Positions 33,507-41,993 of a stretch of 46,075 bases of DNA are shown here, in pieces (the first letter of the stretch is position 1; each line of letters starts with the position of its first letter). Location of the stretch: assembly GCA_945861265.1 (NCBI GenBank), contig CAMAUC010000002.1, forward strand, positions 112,035 through 158,109, read 5' to 3'. The notes beneath the pieces are model-generated. The model did no database searches and had not been told where the DNA came from. It saw only the letters and a program-made list of their open reading frames with translations. Origin of the DNA: Rhizobium sp. Q54 (GTDB lineage: Bacteria; Pseudomonadota; Alphaproteobacteria; Rhizobiales; Xanthobacteraceae). The translations under genes were made by a program, and so were the position numbers.

Positions 33507-34235
33507 ATGGCCCCGATCCTCGCTCTCGAAAATATCTCGAAGCGGTTCGGGGCCGTTGTCGTCGCGGATGGGATCGACCTCTCCCTCAACGAGGGCGAGG
33601 CGCTCGGCATTATCGGGCCCAATGGCGCCGGCAAGACGACATTGTTCGGCATCGCCACCGGCACGGTGACGCCGGATGCCGGACGCGTCCTGTTCGACGG
33701 CAAGGACATCACCCGGCTGGCGCCGGAAGGCCGTTGCCGCCTCGGGCTGGCACGTTCGTTTCAGATTCCGCAGCCATTTTCCGGCATGACCGTGTTCGAG
33801 AACGTCGTGGTCGCCGCCGCCTTCGGCAACAACGAGCGCGAAGCCGCCGTCTATGACCGTTGTGCCGATCTGCTCGAGCGTTGTGCGCTTGCGGCCAAGG
33901 CCAACAAGCGCGCTGGCGGGCTGACGCTTCTCGACCGCAAGCGTCTGGAGCTGGCGCGTGCGCTTGCCACCAAACCGCGCGTCCTGCTGCTCGACGAAGT
34001 CGCCGGCGGCCTGACCGAGCATGAATGTGCGACACTGATCGCTCTGATCAAGGACGTGCGCGCCGAGGGCGTCACCATCGTCTGGATCGAGCATGTCGTG
34101 CACGCCCTGCTCGCCACAGTCGATCGCCTCGCGGTGCTGCATGGCGGAAAATTCATCGCCTCGGGCGATCCGCACAAGGTCATTCGCAGCGCGGAAGTTG
34201 CGGAAATCTACATGGGGATCGATGCCGATGCGTGA
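33507..34235 (+). CDS. livG: LIV-type ABC transporter ATP-binding protein (LivG-like)
   Basis: This 242-residue ATPase carries Walker [10 protein letters not shown] (37-45) and the family signature in a changed form, LTLLDRKRLELARALA. Walker B is VLLLDEVAGGL, with WIEHV (H-loop) near the C terminus. LivG-type proteins have the degenerate LLDRKRLE signature. It begins 3 nt after the monooxygenase stop (the sequence between is CGG) and overlaps the next gene by 8 nt, so the two ATPases are translationally coupled. It drives import together with the LivF protein. Confidence 0.94.
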   Translation: MAPILALENISKRFGAVVVADGIDLSLNEGEALGIIGPNGAGKTTLFGIATGTVTPDAGRVLFDGKDITRLAPEGRCRLGLARSFQIPQPFSGMTVFENVVVAAAFGNNEREAAVYDRCADLLERCALAAKANKRAGGLTLLDRKRLELARALATKPRVLLLDEVAGGLTEHECATLIALIKDVRAEGVTIVWIEHVVHALLATVDRLAVLHGGKFIASGDPHKVIRSAEVAEIYMGIDADA

Positions 34236-34935
34236 GGCGCCCCTGCTCGATGTCGATGCGATCGATGTCTTCTACGGCGACTTCCAGGCGCTGTTCGGCG
34301 TCTCGTTGACAGTGGAGCGCGGCCAGGTCGTCGCCGTGATCGGCGCCAATGGTGCCGGCAAGAGCACGCTGTTGCGCGCCATCGCCGGATTGATGCAGCC
34401 GCGCCGCGGCGGCATTCACTTCAATGGCGCTGCGATTGGCAACGCGCCGGCCTTCGCCGTCGTCAAGCGCGGCATCGCGCTGGTGCCGGAAGGGCGCCGC
34501 CTGTTTCCGTCGCTGTCGGTGGAAGAAAACCTCAGGATCGGCGGCCAGTCGGGCCGACCCGGCCCCTGGACTCTGCCGCGAATTTACAAGTTGTTCCCGG
34601 TGTTGTCGGAACGGCGTCATCTGCCGGCGACCGCGCTGTCGGGCGGGCAGCAGCAAATGGCGGCGATCGGCCGCGCGCTGATGTCGAACCCCGATTTGTT
34701 GCTGTGCGACGAAATCAGCCTCGGACTTGCGCCAATCATCGTGCGCGACATTTATGCGCAACTGCCGGCCATCGTCGGCGACGGCATGTCGCTGGTCATT
34801 GTCGAGCAGGACATCGCCCAGGCGCTCAAGGCGGCGGCCCAGGTTTACTGTTTGCAGGAGGGCCGCATCGCCCTGCAAGGCGCGGCGCGCGACCTCACGC
34901 GAGACGCCATTTCAGCCGCCTACTTCGGGGTGTAG
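34228..34935 (+). CDS. livF: LIV-type ABC transporter ATP-binding protein (LivF-like)
   Basis: This 235-residue ATPase has Walker A GANGAGKST (39-47), signature LSGGQQQMAAIGRALM, Walker B LLLCDEISLGLAP and VEQDIAQAL as the H-loop region. The ATG at 34228 overlaps the 3' end of livG and sits 9 nt after GGGGA. An in-frame ATG at 34222 is closer (3 nt) and less likely. It is the second of the two ATPases that power the LivH/LivM channel. Confidence 0.94.
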   Translation: MREAPLLDVDAIDVFYGDFQALFGVSLTVERGQVVAVIGANGAGKSTLLRAIAGLMQPRRGGIHFNGAAIGNAPAFAVVKRGIALVPEGRRLFPSLSVEENLRIGGQSGRPGPWTLPRIYKLFPVLSERRHLPATALSGGQQQMAAIGRALMSNPDLLLCDEISLGLAPIIVRDIYAQLPAIVGDGMSLVIVEQDIAQALKAAAQVYCLQEGRIALQGAARDLTRDAISAAYFGV

Positions 34936-34937
34936 CG

Positions 34938-35807
34938 ATGACCGAATGGCTCAACGTCATCCTGCAAGGCGTGCTGATCGGCGGGCTCTACGCCATGTTC
35001 GCCGCCGGCCTGTCGCTGATCTTCGGCGTCATGCGGCTGGTCAACATCGCCCATGGCGATTTGATCGTGCTCGCCGCCTACGTCGCGCTGATGGTGACGC
35101 AGACCCTCGGTCTCGATCCGCTGACTTCGCTGCTGCTGGTCGTGCCGGCGATGGCGATCATCGGTTATGCCTTGCAGCGCCTCTTGCTCAACCGCACGCT
35201 CGGCGACGACCTGTTGCCACCGCTTTTGGTGACCTTCGGCCTGTCGATCATCATCCAGAACGGCTTGCTGGAACTGTTCACCGCCGATAGCCGCAAATTG
35301 CAGGCCGGCGCCGTCGAGACAATGACTTACCAGATCGGCACCGGCATCTGGGTCGGCCTGCTGCCGTTCATCCAGTTCGCCGTCGCGGTCGCGGTGATCG
35401 CCGCGCTGCAAATGCTTTTCTACCGCACCGCGCTTGGCCGCGCCTTCCGCGCCACCTCCGACGATCAGTCGGTCGCGCAATTGATGGGCCTCGACACCCG
35501 GCACGTCTTTGCCATGGCGATGGCGCTGTCACTGGCCGTCGTCGCCATTGCCGGCGTCTTTCTCGCGGTGCGCTCGAATTTCGATCCAGCCATCGGGCCG
35601 GCGCGGCTCATCTTCGGATTCGAGGCCGTCATCATCGGCGGGCTCGGCAGCATGTGGGGCACCTTGGCCGGCGGCGTCATTCTCGGCGTGTCGCAGGCGA
35701 TCGGCGCGCAGATCGATCCGGGCTGGCAATTGCTCGCCGGTCACATCGTGTTCCTCGTCATTCTGGCGGTCCGCCCGCAGGGTCTGTTTCCGAAGGTGTC
35801 GGGATGA
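34938..35807 (+). CDS. livH: LIV-type ABC transporter permease (LivH-like)
   Basis: This 289-residue inner-membrane protein has about eight hydrophobic segments. The family's conserved block near the N terminus, GGLYAMFAAGLSLIFGVMRL, is followed by NIAHGDLIVLAAYVAL. The C-terminal EAA-like loop is RAFRATSDDQSVAQLMG, and VIIGGLGSMWGTLAGGVILG lies near the end. It forms half of the import channel. The start at 34938 is 2 nt after the livF stop. The stop overlaps the livM start (ATGA). Confidence 0.94.
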   Translation: MTEWLNVILQGVLIGGLYAMFAAGLSLIFGVMRLVNIAHGDLIVLAAYVALMVTQTLGLDPLTSLLLVVPAMAIIGYALQRLLLNRTLGDDLLPPLLVTFGLSIIIQNGLLELFTADSRKLQAGAVETMTYQIGTGIWVGLLPFIQFAVAVAVIAALQMLFYRTALGRAFRATSDDQSVAQLMGLDTRHVFAMAMALSLAVVAIAGVFLAVRSNFDPAIGPARLIFGFEAVIIGGLGSMWGTLAGGVILGVSQAIGAQIDPGWQLLAGHIVFLVILAVRPQGLFPKVSG

Positions 35808-36850
35808 GCGAACAGGTCCGCTACCGCGTCGAACACGCCACCCGCTCCAGCCGTATCGGCGTTGGCCTCATCGCCATCGTCTTGATGGTGCTCGCCCTCG
35901 CGCCTTTCTGGGGCGACCGGCAGATGTTGCGGCTGTTGGCCGAATTATTGACCTTCGTGGCGCTGGCCAGCCTGTGGAATCTGCTCGCCGGCTATGCCGG
36001 ACTGGTCTCGGTCGGCCAGCAGGCCTTTGTCGGCCTCGGCGGCTATCTGTTGTTCGCCATGGTGATCCTGGCCGGCGTGCATCCGATCGCCGCGATTTTC
36101 ATCGCCGGGCCGATCGCCGCCGCGGTGTCTATCCCGGTCGCGGCGCTGACATTTCGCCTGCGCGGCGCCTACTTTGCCATCGGCACCTGGGTGGTTGCGG
36201 AGGTTTTCCGCCTGCTCGCCTCGCAAGTCTCGGTGCTGGGCGGCGGCTCCGGCGTCAGCCTGCCGGCCGCCGCGGTGATCGCCATGGCGCCGACGCGGCA
36301 GGCGCGCGAGTTCGAAATCTACTGGCTGGCGCTGGCGCTGACCGTGCTGGTGCTCGCGGCCATCGTCACCTTGCTGCGCTCGCGCCACGGTCTGGCGCTG
36401 ACCGCGATCCGCGACAATGAAGTCGCGGCGCAGAGCAACGGCATCGACGTCACCCGCGTCAAGCTGATCGTCTATGTGCTGACGGCATTCGGCACCGCAA
36501 TGATCGGCGCGCTGATTTTCCTGATGAAGCTGCGGATTTCGCCCGACACCGCCTTCAGCGTCAACGACTGGACCGCCTTTGTCATCTTTATCACCGTCAT
36601 CGGCGGCATCGGCCGGATCGAGGGACCGATTATCGGCACCATCATTTTCTTCTTCATGCGCCAGACCTTGTCCGATCTCGGCAGCCTGTACCTGCTGATC
36701 ATGGGCGCCGTCGCCATCGTGGTCATGTTGTGGGCACCGAAAGGATTGTGGGGCCTCATCGCCGAACGTTACGGCTGGCAGGCGCTGCCCTTGCAACGGC
36801 ATCTAGTGTTCGACGATACCGCTCCGCGCAGCCGCGACAAACGCGCATAA
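35804..36850 (+). CDS. livM: LIV-type ABC transporter permease (LivM-like)
   Basis: This 348-residue inner-membrane protein has about ten hydrophobic segments. Family blocks are LAGYAGLVSVGQQAFVGLGG, TFRLRGAYFAIGTWVVAEV, LTAIRDNEVAAQSNGIDV and VIGGIGRIEGPIIGTIIFFF. It is the second channel subunit. The ATG overlaps the livH stop by 4 nt. It is the last gene of the plus-strand operon and is followed at once by an intrinsic terminator. Confidence 0.94.
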   Translation: MSEQVRYRVEHATRSSRIGVGLIAIVLMVLALAPFWGDRQMLRLLAELLTFVALASLWNLLAGYAGLVSVGQQAFVGLGGYLLFAMVILAGVHPIAAIFIAGPIAAAVSIPVAALTFRLRGAYFAIGTWVVAEVFRLLASQVSVLGGGSGVSLPAAAVIAMAPTRQAREFEIYWLALALTVLVLAAIVTLLRSRHGLALTAIRDNEVAAQSNGIDVTRVKLIVYVLTAFGTAMIGALIFLMKLRISPDTAFSVNDWTAFVIFITVIGGIGRIEGPIIGTIIFFFMRQTLSDLGSLYLLIMGAVAIVVMLWAPKGLWGLIAERYGWQALPLQRHLVFDDTAPRSRDKRA

Positions 36851-36882
36851 AAAAATGCCCGGCGAAACACCGGGCATTTTTT
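36849..36882. terminator. Bidirectional terminator between livM and the small convergent gene
   Basis: A stem AAAATGCCCGG with CCGGGCATTTT encloses a CGAAACA loop. T-runs lie on both sides. It should end transcription of the import operon and of the convergent 58-aa gene. It shares the ATGCCCGG/CCGGGCAT core with the hairpins at 16350 and 17257. Confidence 0.92.
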
Positions 36883-36903
36883 ATTTGCATGTGCGAGAAA
36901 AAG

Positions 36904-37080
36904 CTAATTCTTTTTCTTCTTCACATCGCCAGCGCCGGTGATGCCGGGATTGAACGACGGCGGATCCGAAGCCGGAAAGCTCTCGTCGGAATTAACAGTA
37001 ACCTTGTCTTCTTCCTTCTCGATCCGGGCGCGCTCTGCGGCGGCATGCTCTTTCGGCTTTTCAGCGACTTTTTCGGTCAT
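36904..37080 (-). CDS. Small acidic/charged protein with an SFPASDPPS motif (58 aa)
   Basis: The minus-strand frame runs from ATG at 37080 to TAG at 36904. The product begins MTEKVAEKPKEHAAAERARI, then has SDESFPASDPPSFNPG and ends KKKKN. It is highly charged, with no signal peptide or membrane segment, and probably intrinsically disordered. Small proteins with a SFPASDPP-type motif occur widely in alphaproteobacteria as far as I recall, without known function. It is short and easy to miss. The terminator after it supports a real transcription unit. It is convergent with livM and separate from the minus-strand catabolic operon. Confidence 0.65.
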   Translation of the reverse strand: MTEKVAEKPKEHAAAERARIEKEEDKVTVNSDESFPASDPPSFNPGITGAGDVKKKKN

Positions 37081-37175
37081 GGCCTACCCCTTGATCATGG
37101 TGGCAGCCGCCCGCTGGCGGCCGGCCTGTCCGAGATAACGGGTGGCGTCGCGATAGGTTCCTGCTCCCGGAACCG

Positions 37176-39065
37176 CTACAAATCCTGCCTGGTCCAGGCG
37201 TCCTGAACGTCCTCACACCAGTTGCCGACGTTCCACTGGCCAAAGGCGCCCAGCCCGCCGCGTTCGTCGGCGCCGGCATAGACCGGCACATGCACGACCG
37301 AGAGGCCGTCATGCGAATAAGCCGCATTGAGCGCCGCGCGCAGACTGCCGGCGCTGTCACCGCCCGACACGGCCAGCACGCCCGACACCGACGACGCCAT
37401 CTGGACGTAATCGACGGCGACGCGATCATTGGTCTTGAACTCGATGCCGTACTGCGCGAGTTGCAGGCCGCTGATCGCCGCCATGCGGCGGTTGTCAAAG
37501 ATGACGATCATGCCGCGCACCTTGTGCTCGACCGCGTCGATGAGTATTTGCGGGTTCATCATGAAGGAGCCGTCGCCGGTGAAGGCAATCGAATAGCGCG
37601 GTCTCTCGGCAAGCGCGGCAGCAAGGAGTGCGCTGGTGGCAAACCCCATATAGGACGCGCCGCTTTCGGTGTAGGTGTCGCCGCTGCGGTCATCTTCGAC
37701 AATCTGGAAGCCGTTCGCCTGCACGTCGCCGGCGTCGAAGAACTTGGCGGCGCCAATCGATCTGGCGAAGTCGGCAACGGCCTTGATGGCCGCGGGCTGC
37801 GCTAATACCGGCTTGCACCAGACGTCATCGTGGAGCGGCGGACATTCGAAGCGCTGCTTTTTGTAGGCGGTCCATTCGGCCTTCTTCGCCGCGCAGGCGG
37901 CAAGCCATATGCCTTTGTTTTTTTTCGCATCCAGCGCTTTGAGCTTTTCCGCCAGGCGCTCGGCGATCACGCCGATATCGCCAGTCAGAGCCAAAGAGTT
38001 GTTGTAATGCAGCGCATCCGCCAGATCGCCATTGATGTTGATGACCGCCTGCGCGTTTTTGTAGCCGATACCGGAGCAGTCGGCCTGACAGACCGCGCGC
38101 GTGCCGATGGCGATCAGCAGTTCGGCTTCGGCCATCGCATAATTGCCGCTGATCGAGCCCTTCGAGCCGCCGACATGCATGTTTTGCAAGTGCGCGTCCG
38201 GAAGAACGCCGGTCGAACCCGGCGACAGCGCCACCACGGCACCCGACGCTTCCGCCAGATGCCGCAACGCAGCGTCATGCCCGCGCGTGCCACCACCAGC
38301 CTTGATGACGATCTTATTGGCGCGAGCGATCATCGCCACCGCATCGTCGAGAGCCGCGTCATCGGCTGGCGCCATTTTCGCCAAAGCGGGCTGCGCCGGC
38401 AGGCCGGCAAGATTGACTGTCAATCGTGCCGGCTGCGTGTTGAGCGGCAGCAGCAGATAAAATGGCCCGGCGCGATAGGGATGATTGACCGCGAGCGCGC
38501 CGCGGCGCAATGCGTCGCGGATCGCTTCCGGCGTATGCAGCACATACGACCCGCCGAGAATCGCGGTCATGCGGCCGAAGGCGCCCTGCTCTTCCTTCGG
38601 CACCTGCTGCATGTTGTAGCCTTCGCCGAAGGTCGTCTCGTCGCCATAGATATGATAGACGCCGACGCCATTCGACGCGGCGGCGAGCGAGCCGGCGAAA
38701 GCCTGCATCGCGCCGGGCCCGATCGAGGTGATGACCGCCGACAGTTCGCCGTATTGCCAGCGCAGCGCGGTGGCCGCGTGCGCCATCTCGACTTCGTTGC
38801 GGCAGTTGATCGTGCGCGTCGCGCCCTCCTCCTCGTAAATGCGCAGCACATTGCCGAGATCGGTCGAACCGTGGCCGAAGATGGCGAAATATTTTCGCAA
38901 GCCCTGCTTCAGCAAGCCGAGCACCAACGCTTCCGACAACGTCGTCTCGATCAATTTTGGCACAGTGCCCTTGGCCAGCGCTTCCGCGACGCCGCCGGCG
39001 TCGCGGATGGCGCGGGCGCGCGAGCGTACCTCGCGGTCGTTGTCATTGTCGGGTCGCGTCAGCAT
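37176..39065 (-). CDS. ThDP-dependent enzyme related to IolD/cyclohexane-1,2-dione hydrolase
   Basis: This 629-residue protein has the three-domain ThDP fold. The N-terminal domain shows FAIFGHGSTDLG, the activating glutamate in RNEVEMAHAATAL, and TSIGPGAMQAFAG. The C-terminal ThDP/Mg block is AFTGDGSFMMNPQ with IVIFDNRRMAAI. The FGHG and NE-x-MAHAA blocks place it nearer to IolD (trihydroxycyclohexane-dione hydrolase) and cyclohexane-1,2-dione hydrolase than to acetolactate synthase. Those enzymes open carbocyclic 1,2-diones by C-C cleavage. The length fits IolD (about 630 aa). It ends the minus-strand operon, 2 nt after the Bug-type gene. No other iol genes are near, so myo-inositol is unlikely. 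Confidence 0.82.
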   Translation of the reverse strand: MLTRPDNDNDREVRSRARAIRDAGGVAEALAKGTVPKLIETTLSEALVLGLLKQGLRKYFAIFGHGSTDLGNVLRIYEEEGATRTINCRNEVEMAHAATALRWQYGELSAVITSIGPGAMQAFAGSLAAASNGVGVYHIYGDETTFGEGYNMQQVPKEEQGAFGRMTAILGGSYVLHTPEAIRDALRRGALAVNHPYRAGPFYLLLPLNTQPARLTVNLAGLPAQPALAKMAPADDAALDDAVAMIARANKIVIKAGGGTRGHDAALRHLAEASGAVVALSPGSTGVLPDAHLQNMHVGGSKGSISGNYAMAEAELLIAIGTRAVCQADCSGIGYKNAQAVININGDLADALHYNNSLALTGDIGVIAERLAEKLKALDAKKNKGIWLAACAAKKAEWTAYKKQRFECPPLHDDVWCKPVLAQPAAIKAVADFARSIGAAKFFDAGDVQANGFQIVEDDRSGDTYTESGASYMGFATSALLAAALAERPRYSIAFTGDGSFMMNPQILIDAVEHKVRGMIVIFDNRRMAAISGLQLAQYGIEFKTNDRVAVDYVQMASSVSGVLAVSGGDSAGSLRAALNAAYSHDGLSVVHVPVYAGADERGGLGAFGQWNVGNWCEDVQDAWTRQDL

Positions 39066-39067
39066 TG

Positions 39068-40051
39068 TCAGTTGGTCTTCTCGTTCGCGGCTTTGAGGAT
39101 CGGGTTCCAGCTGGCAATGTCGGCCTTGAGCTGGGTAGCGAGGAAGTCCGGTCCGCGGTCGCTTGCCGGCGGCACGGTGCCACCGAGTTCGAGCAGACGC
39201 TTGGCCACGGCCGGATCGTTCAGCGTGGTATTGAGCGCCTCGCTCAATTTGGCGACGACCGCCTTTGGCGTGTTCTTTGGCGCGAAGATGCCGCTCCAGA
39301 TATTGATCTTGAACGCCGGCACGCCGGCCTCGCTGGCATTTGGCACATCGGGCAGAGCCGGCGAACGGGCATTGCCGGAGACGACGATGCCCTTCACGCT
39401 GCCGCCCTTGATCGCGCCCTGCACGCTGACCACCTGCTCGCAGAAGAAATCGACATGGCCGCCGATGACGTCGTTCAATGCCGGACCGGTGCCGCGATAG
39501 GCGACCAAAGTCGGCTTGACGCCAAGTTCGGCCGTCAACAGCAGGCAGGCCATATGCGACGACGAGCCGATGCCGCCATGCGCCTGTTTCACGCTCTCGC
39601 CTTCCTTCTTCAGATAGGCGGTGAACTCCTTGAGGTCCTTGGCCGGGAAATCCTTGCGGGCCACCACCGCGGCCGGCGCGTTCGCGGTCAGGCCGATCGG
39701 CTCGAAGTCCTTGGTCGAGTCGTAGCGCAGGTTGGGAAACAGCGCCGGCGCCGAGACATGCGAACCCATGCTGGCGCCGAGCAGCGTGTAGCCGTCCGGC
39801 TCCGCCGCCGCGACCCGTGCGGTGCCGATGGTGCCGCCGGCGCCGCCGAGATTTTCAATGACGACGCTCTGGCCGAGCGCCTTGCCCATGCCGTCGGCCA
39901 TGATGCGGGCGACGACATCGCTCGGACCGCCCGGCGGAAACGGCACGACCATGGTGATCGGCCGGGTCGGGAAATTCTGCGCCATCGCCGGCAGACTCAG
40001 TGCGGCGAAGGCAAAGGCGGCCAACAGGCCCTGGATGCGGGTTTTTGTCAT
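39068..40051 (-). CDS. Bug/TctC-family tripartite tricarboxylate transporter substrate-binding protein
   Basis: This 327-residue periplasmic protein has a signal peptide (IQGLLAAFAFAALSLPAMA). The Bug core begins FPTRPITMVVPFPPGGPSDV and continues with GGAGGTIGTARVAAAEPDGY and the C-terminal VPAFKINIWSGIFAPKNTPK. Bug proteins bind small carboxylates or aromatic acids with two water-mediated loops. No TctA or TctB membrane subunit is in the window, so it either works with a transporter encoded elsewhere or acts as a sensor. It lies between the metallo-beta-lactamase gene (35 nt) and the ThDP gene (2 nt). Confidence 0.9.
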   Translation of the reverse strand: MTKTRIQGLLAAFAFAALSLPAMAQNFPTRPITMVVPFPPGGPSDVVARIMADGMGKALGQSVVIENLGGAGGTIGTARVAAAEPDGYTLLGASMGSHVSAPALFPNLRYDSTKDFEPIGLTANAPAAVVARKDFPAKDLKEFTAYLKKEGESVKQAHGGIGSSSHMACLLLTAELGVKPTLVAYRGTGPALNDVIGGHVDFFCEQVVSVQGAIKGGSVKGIVVSGNARSPALPDVPNASEAGVPAFKINIWSGIFAPKNTPKAVVAKLSEALNTTLNDPAVAKRLLELGGTVPPASDRGPDFLATQLKADIASWNPILKAANEKTN

Positions 40052-40086
40052 TACTTAATCCTCCCTGGAGTGTTCGTTCTTATTAG

Positions 40087-40953
40087 TCATTTCAATTCAC
40101 CGCCGATCGTGCCGTTCTTGATCGCGGCATCGATCAGCGCGTCGTCATGCGTCACCAGCAACGAGATATTGCGCTCGTTGCGCAGAATATTGTTGAGCCA
40201 GCGCAGCTGGCCGAGGACCGCGCCCTTGTCTTCCTTGACCCAGGGCGCCGCCTTGCCTTTGACCTGCGCGATATTGTCCAAAACCCAGCCGACGTCGACG
40301 CTGTGCAAAATCTCGCGGCCGGATTGCAGGGCGATATAGACCATCTGGTGGTCGGTCGAGTGCCCGGCCGCCTTGATCATGACGATGCCCGGCGCGATCG
40401 GGTAGTAGTCGCCATAGTCGAAGATGACGAACTGGTTGATCGCTTCGGCGCTCATCCGCAAATGCGGCTTGTGCGGCGTATTGAGCAGGCAGCGCGCGGT
40501 CTCGACCGTGACCAAAGTCTTGCGAGCCAGGTCGTTGAAGTTCAGCGCTTGCGTCACGCCGGCGGCGTGGTCGGCATGGAAATGCGTCAGCACGATCATG
40601 CGCGCGTCGTCGAGCGCCTTTTGCAACCGGGCAAACGCCTCGGGAAAATACGGCTCGCGCTTGTCCGGCGTCGAAAACGAATCGTGCGTTTCCCGATCCA
40701 TTCCTGAATCGATCATCACGGTCGCATCCGGATAGACCACCTGGAACGCGGTGCGCGGCATGGTAACGGGCGTGTCGCCGCCGCCTTCGATGACGACACG
40801 GTTCGGCCGCACGCTGGCCGCGACGCGCACGGCATTGACCGATACGGGCCAGGCGCCCGGCAACAGGCCGGCGAGGCGGCGTATCGCCGACAGGTCCGCC
40901 GTGAACGGAACCTCCCGCACCTCAGCCCCATCCGTCACGCCCGCGACACTCAT
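40087..40953 (-). CDS. Metallo-beta-lactamase-fold hydrolase
   Basis: This 288-residue protein has the binuclear zinc motif LTHFHADHAAG (H124, H126, D128, H129). More histidines are in IKAAGHSTDHQMVY and LLVTHDDALI. The N-terminal ~75 residues form a strand-rich extension (GGGDTPVTMPRTAFQVVYPD). Lactonases of the AHL/gluconolactone type and other ester or lactone hydrolases share this layout. With the ring-forming enzymes around it, a lactone or enol-ester substrate is likely but not shown. It lies 8 nt after the Moco C-terminal gene and 35 nt before the Bug gene. Confidence 0.87.
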   Translation of the reverse strand: MSVAGVTDGAEVREVPFTADLSAIRRLAGLLPGAWPVSVNAVRVAASVRPNRVVIEGGGDTPVTMPRTAFQVVYPDATVMIDSGMDRETHDSFSTPDKREPYFPEAFARLQKALDDARMIVLTHFHADHAAGVTQALNFNDLARKTLVTVETARCLLNTPHKPHLRMSAEAINQFVIFDYGDYYPIAPGIVMIKAAGHSTDHQMVYIALQSGREILHSVDVGWVLDNIAQVKGKAAPWVKEDKGAVLGQLRWLNNILRNERNISLLVTHDDALIDAAIKNGTIGGELK

Positions 40954-40961
40954 ATTGTTTC

Positions 40962-41990
40962 CTACTCGGCGGCTTGCATGGATGTCGCCGCTTCGCGTCT
41001 GGCCTTTTCGCGCATCGCCAGCAGTATTTTTTCCGGCGTCGCCGGCAGATCGAAGACGCGCACGCCGACAGCGTCGTAAATCGCATTCATCACGGCGGGA
41101 ATCGTCGGCACCATGGCCGGCTCGCCGATTCCCTTCACCCCAAGCGGCCCGATCGGATCGGGGTCCTCGATGATGATCGAATTGACACGCGGCACGTCGA
41201 GCGAGGTCGGCAAAATGTATTTGGCAAAACCGGAGGTCGAGGTGTGGCCGTCCTTGAGCTGATAGTCTTCCATCAAGCCTTGGCCGATGGCCTGGACGAT
41301 GCCGCCTTCGATCTGGCCTTCGACGCCTTGCGGATTGACGGCGCGGCCGACGTCATGCGCCGCCCAGACGGCCAGCACCTGCACTTCGCCAGTGATCGTA
41401 TCGACTTCGACCTCGGCGACCTGACAGCCGAAAACGTAAGCCTGCCACGGCCGGCCCGAGCCATCGCCGCCTTTGCCATCGGCAATGCCCGTCGTATCGG
41501 TGCCGAAAGTGGCGGAGCCGATCGGCACCACGCCGCGATTTTTGGCGCAGGCGACAGCCTCGCCCATTGAGATGCGGTGATTGGTGTTCTCGGCCCAGAT
41601 TTCGCCGTTGCCGGTATGAATGGTCTCGGCGGACACGTCCCACATCTCGGCCATGACATCGACAAGGCGCTTGCGTGCTTCGCGCGAGGCCAACGCGACG
41701 ACATTGCCGATCATGTAAGTCTGTCGGCTGGCGCCGGCATGCGCGGCTTCCGGCGCGCGCGCGGTGTCATTGTCGCCGATGACGACGTGCTCCGGCTTGA
41801 CGCCGATTTCGTGCGCGGCGATCTGCGCCAGCACGGTGAGAATGCCCTCGCCGATCTCCGTGACGCCGGTGACGATCTTTGCCGAACCGCCATCGTCGAT
41901 TTCCGCCCAGGCGGCGGCGCGGTCGATCGTCGCCGTGCGGGCGATGCCGTACCAGCAGGCCGCCATGCCGCGTCCGCGTTTGCGCGCCAT
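40962..41990 (-). CDS. Molybdenum hydroxylase, C-terminal half of the Moco-binding domain
   Basis: This 342-residue protein corresponds to the C-terminal part of the xanthine-oxidase-family large subunit. It begins MARKRGRGMAACWYGI, continues EIGEGILTVLAQIAAHEIGV and SRQTYMIGN, and carries the catalytic glutamate E290 in KGIGEPAMVP, so the active-site base is on this chain. It starts two codons after the stop of the preceding gene, in the same frame, with GGAG overlapping that stop. It should pair with the product of 41994-43871 to make one active site. The C terminus ends QAAE. Confidence 0.88.
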   Translation of the reverse strand: MARKRGRGMAACWYGIARTATIDRAAAWAEIDDGGSAKIVTGVTEIGEGILTVLAQIAAHEIGVKPEHVVIGDNDTARAPEAAHAGASRQTYMIGNVVALASREARKRLVDVMAEMWDVSAETIHTGNGEIWAENTNHRISMGEAVACAKNRGVVPIGSATFGTDTTGIADGKGGDGSGRPWQAYVFGCQVAEVEVDTITGEVQVLAVWAAHDVGRAVNPQGVEGQIEGGIVQAIGQGLMEDYQLKDGHTSTSGFAKYILPTSLDVPRVNSIIIEDPDPIGPLGVKGIGEPAMVPTIPAVMNAIYDAVGVRVFDLPATPEKILLAMREKARREAATSMQAAE

Positions 41991-41993
41991 GCC

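Noticed and set aside
31911-34175. Long open frame on the strand opposite the HpaB and livG genes
   Set aside because: It is an antisense shadow produced by the high GC content. The plus-strand genes have complete motifs, ribosome-binding sites and normal lengths.
37157-37175. GGTTCC...GGAACC hairpin as terminator of the minus-strand catabolic operon
   Set aside because: The stem is short and no T-run follows on the minus strand.
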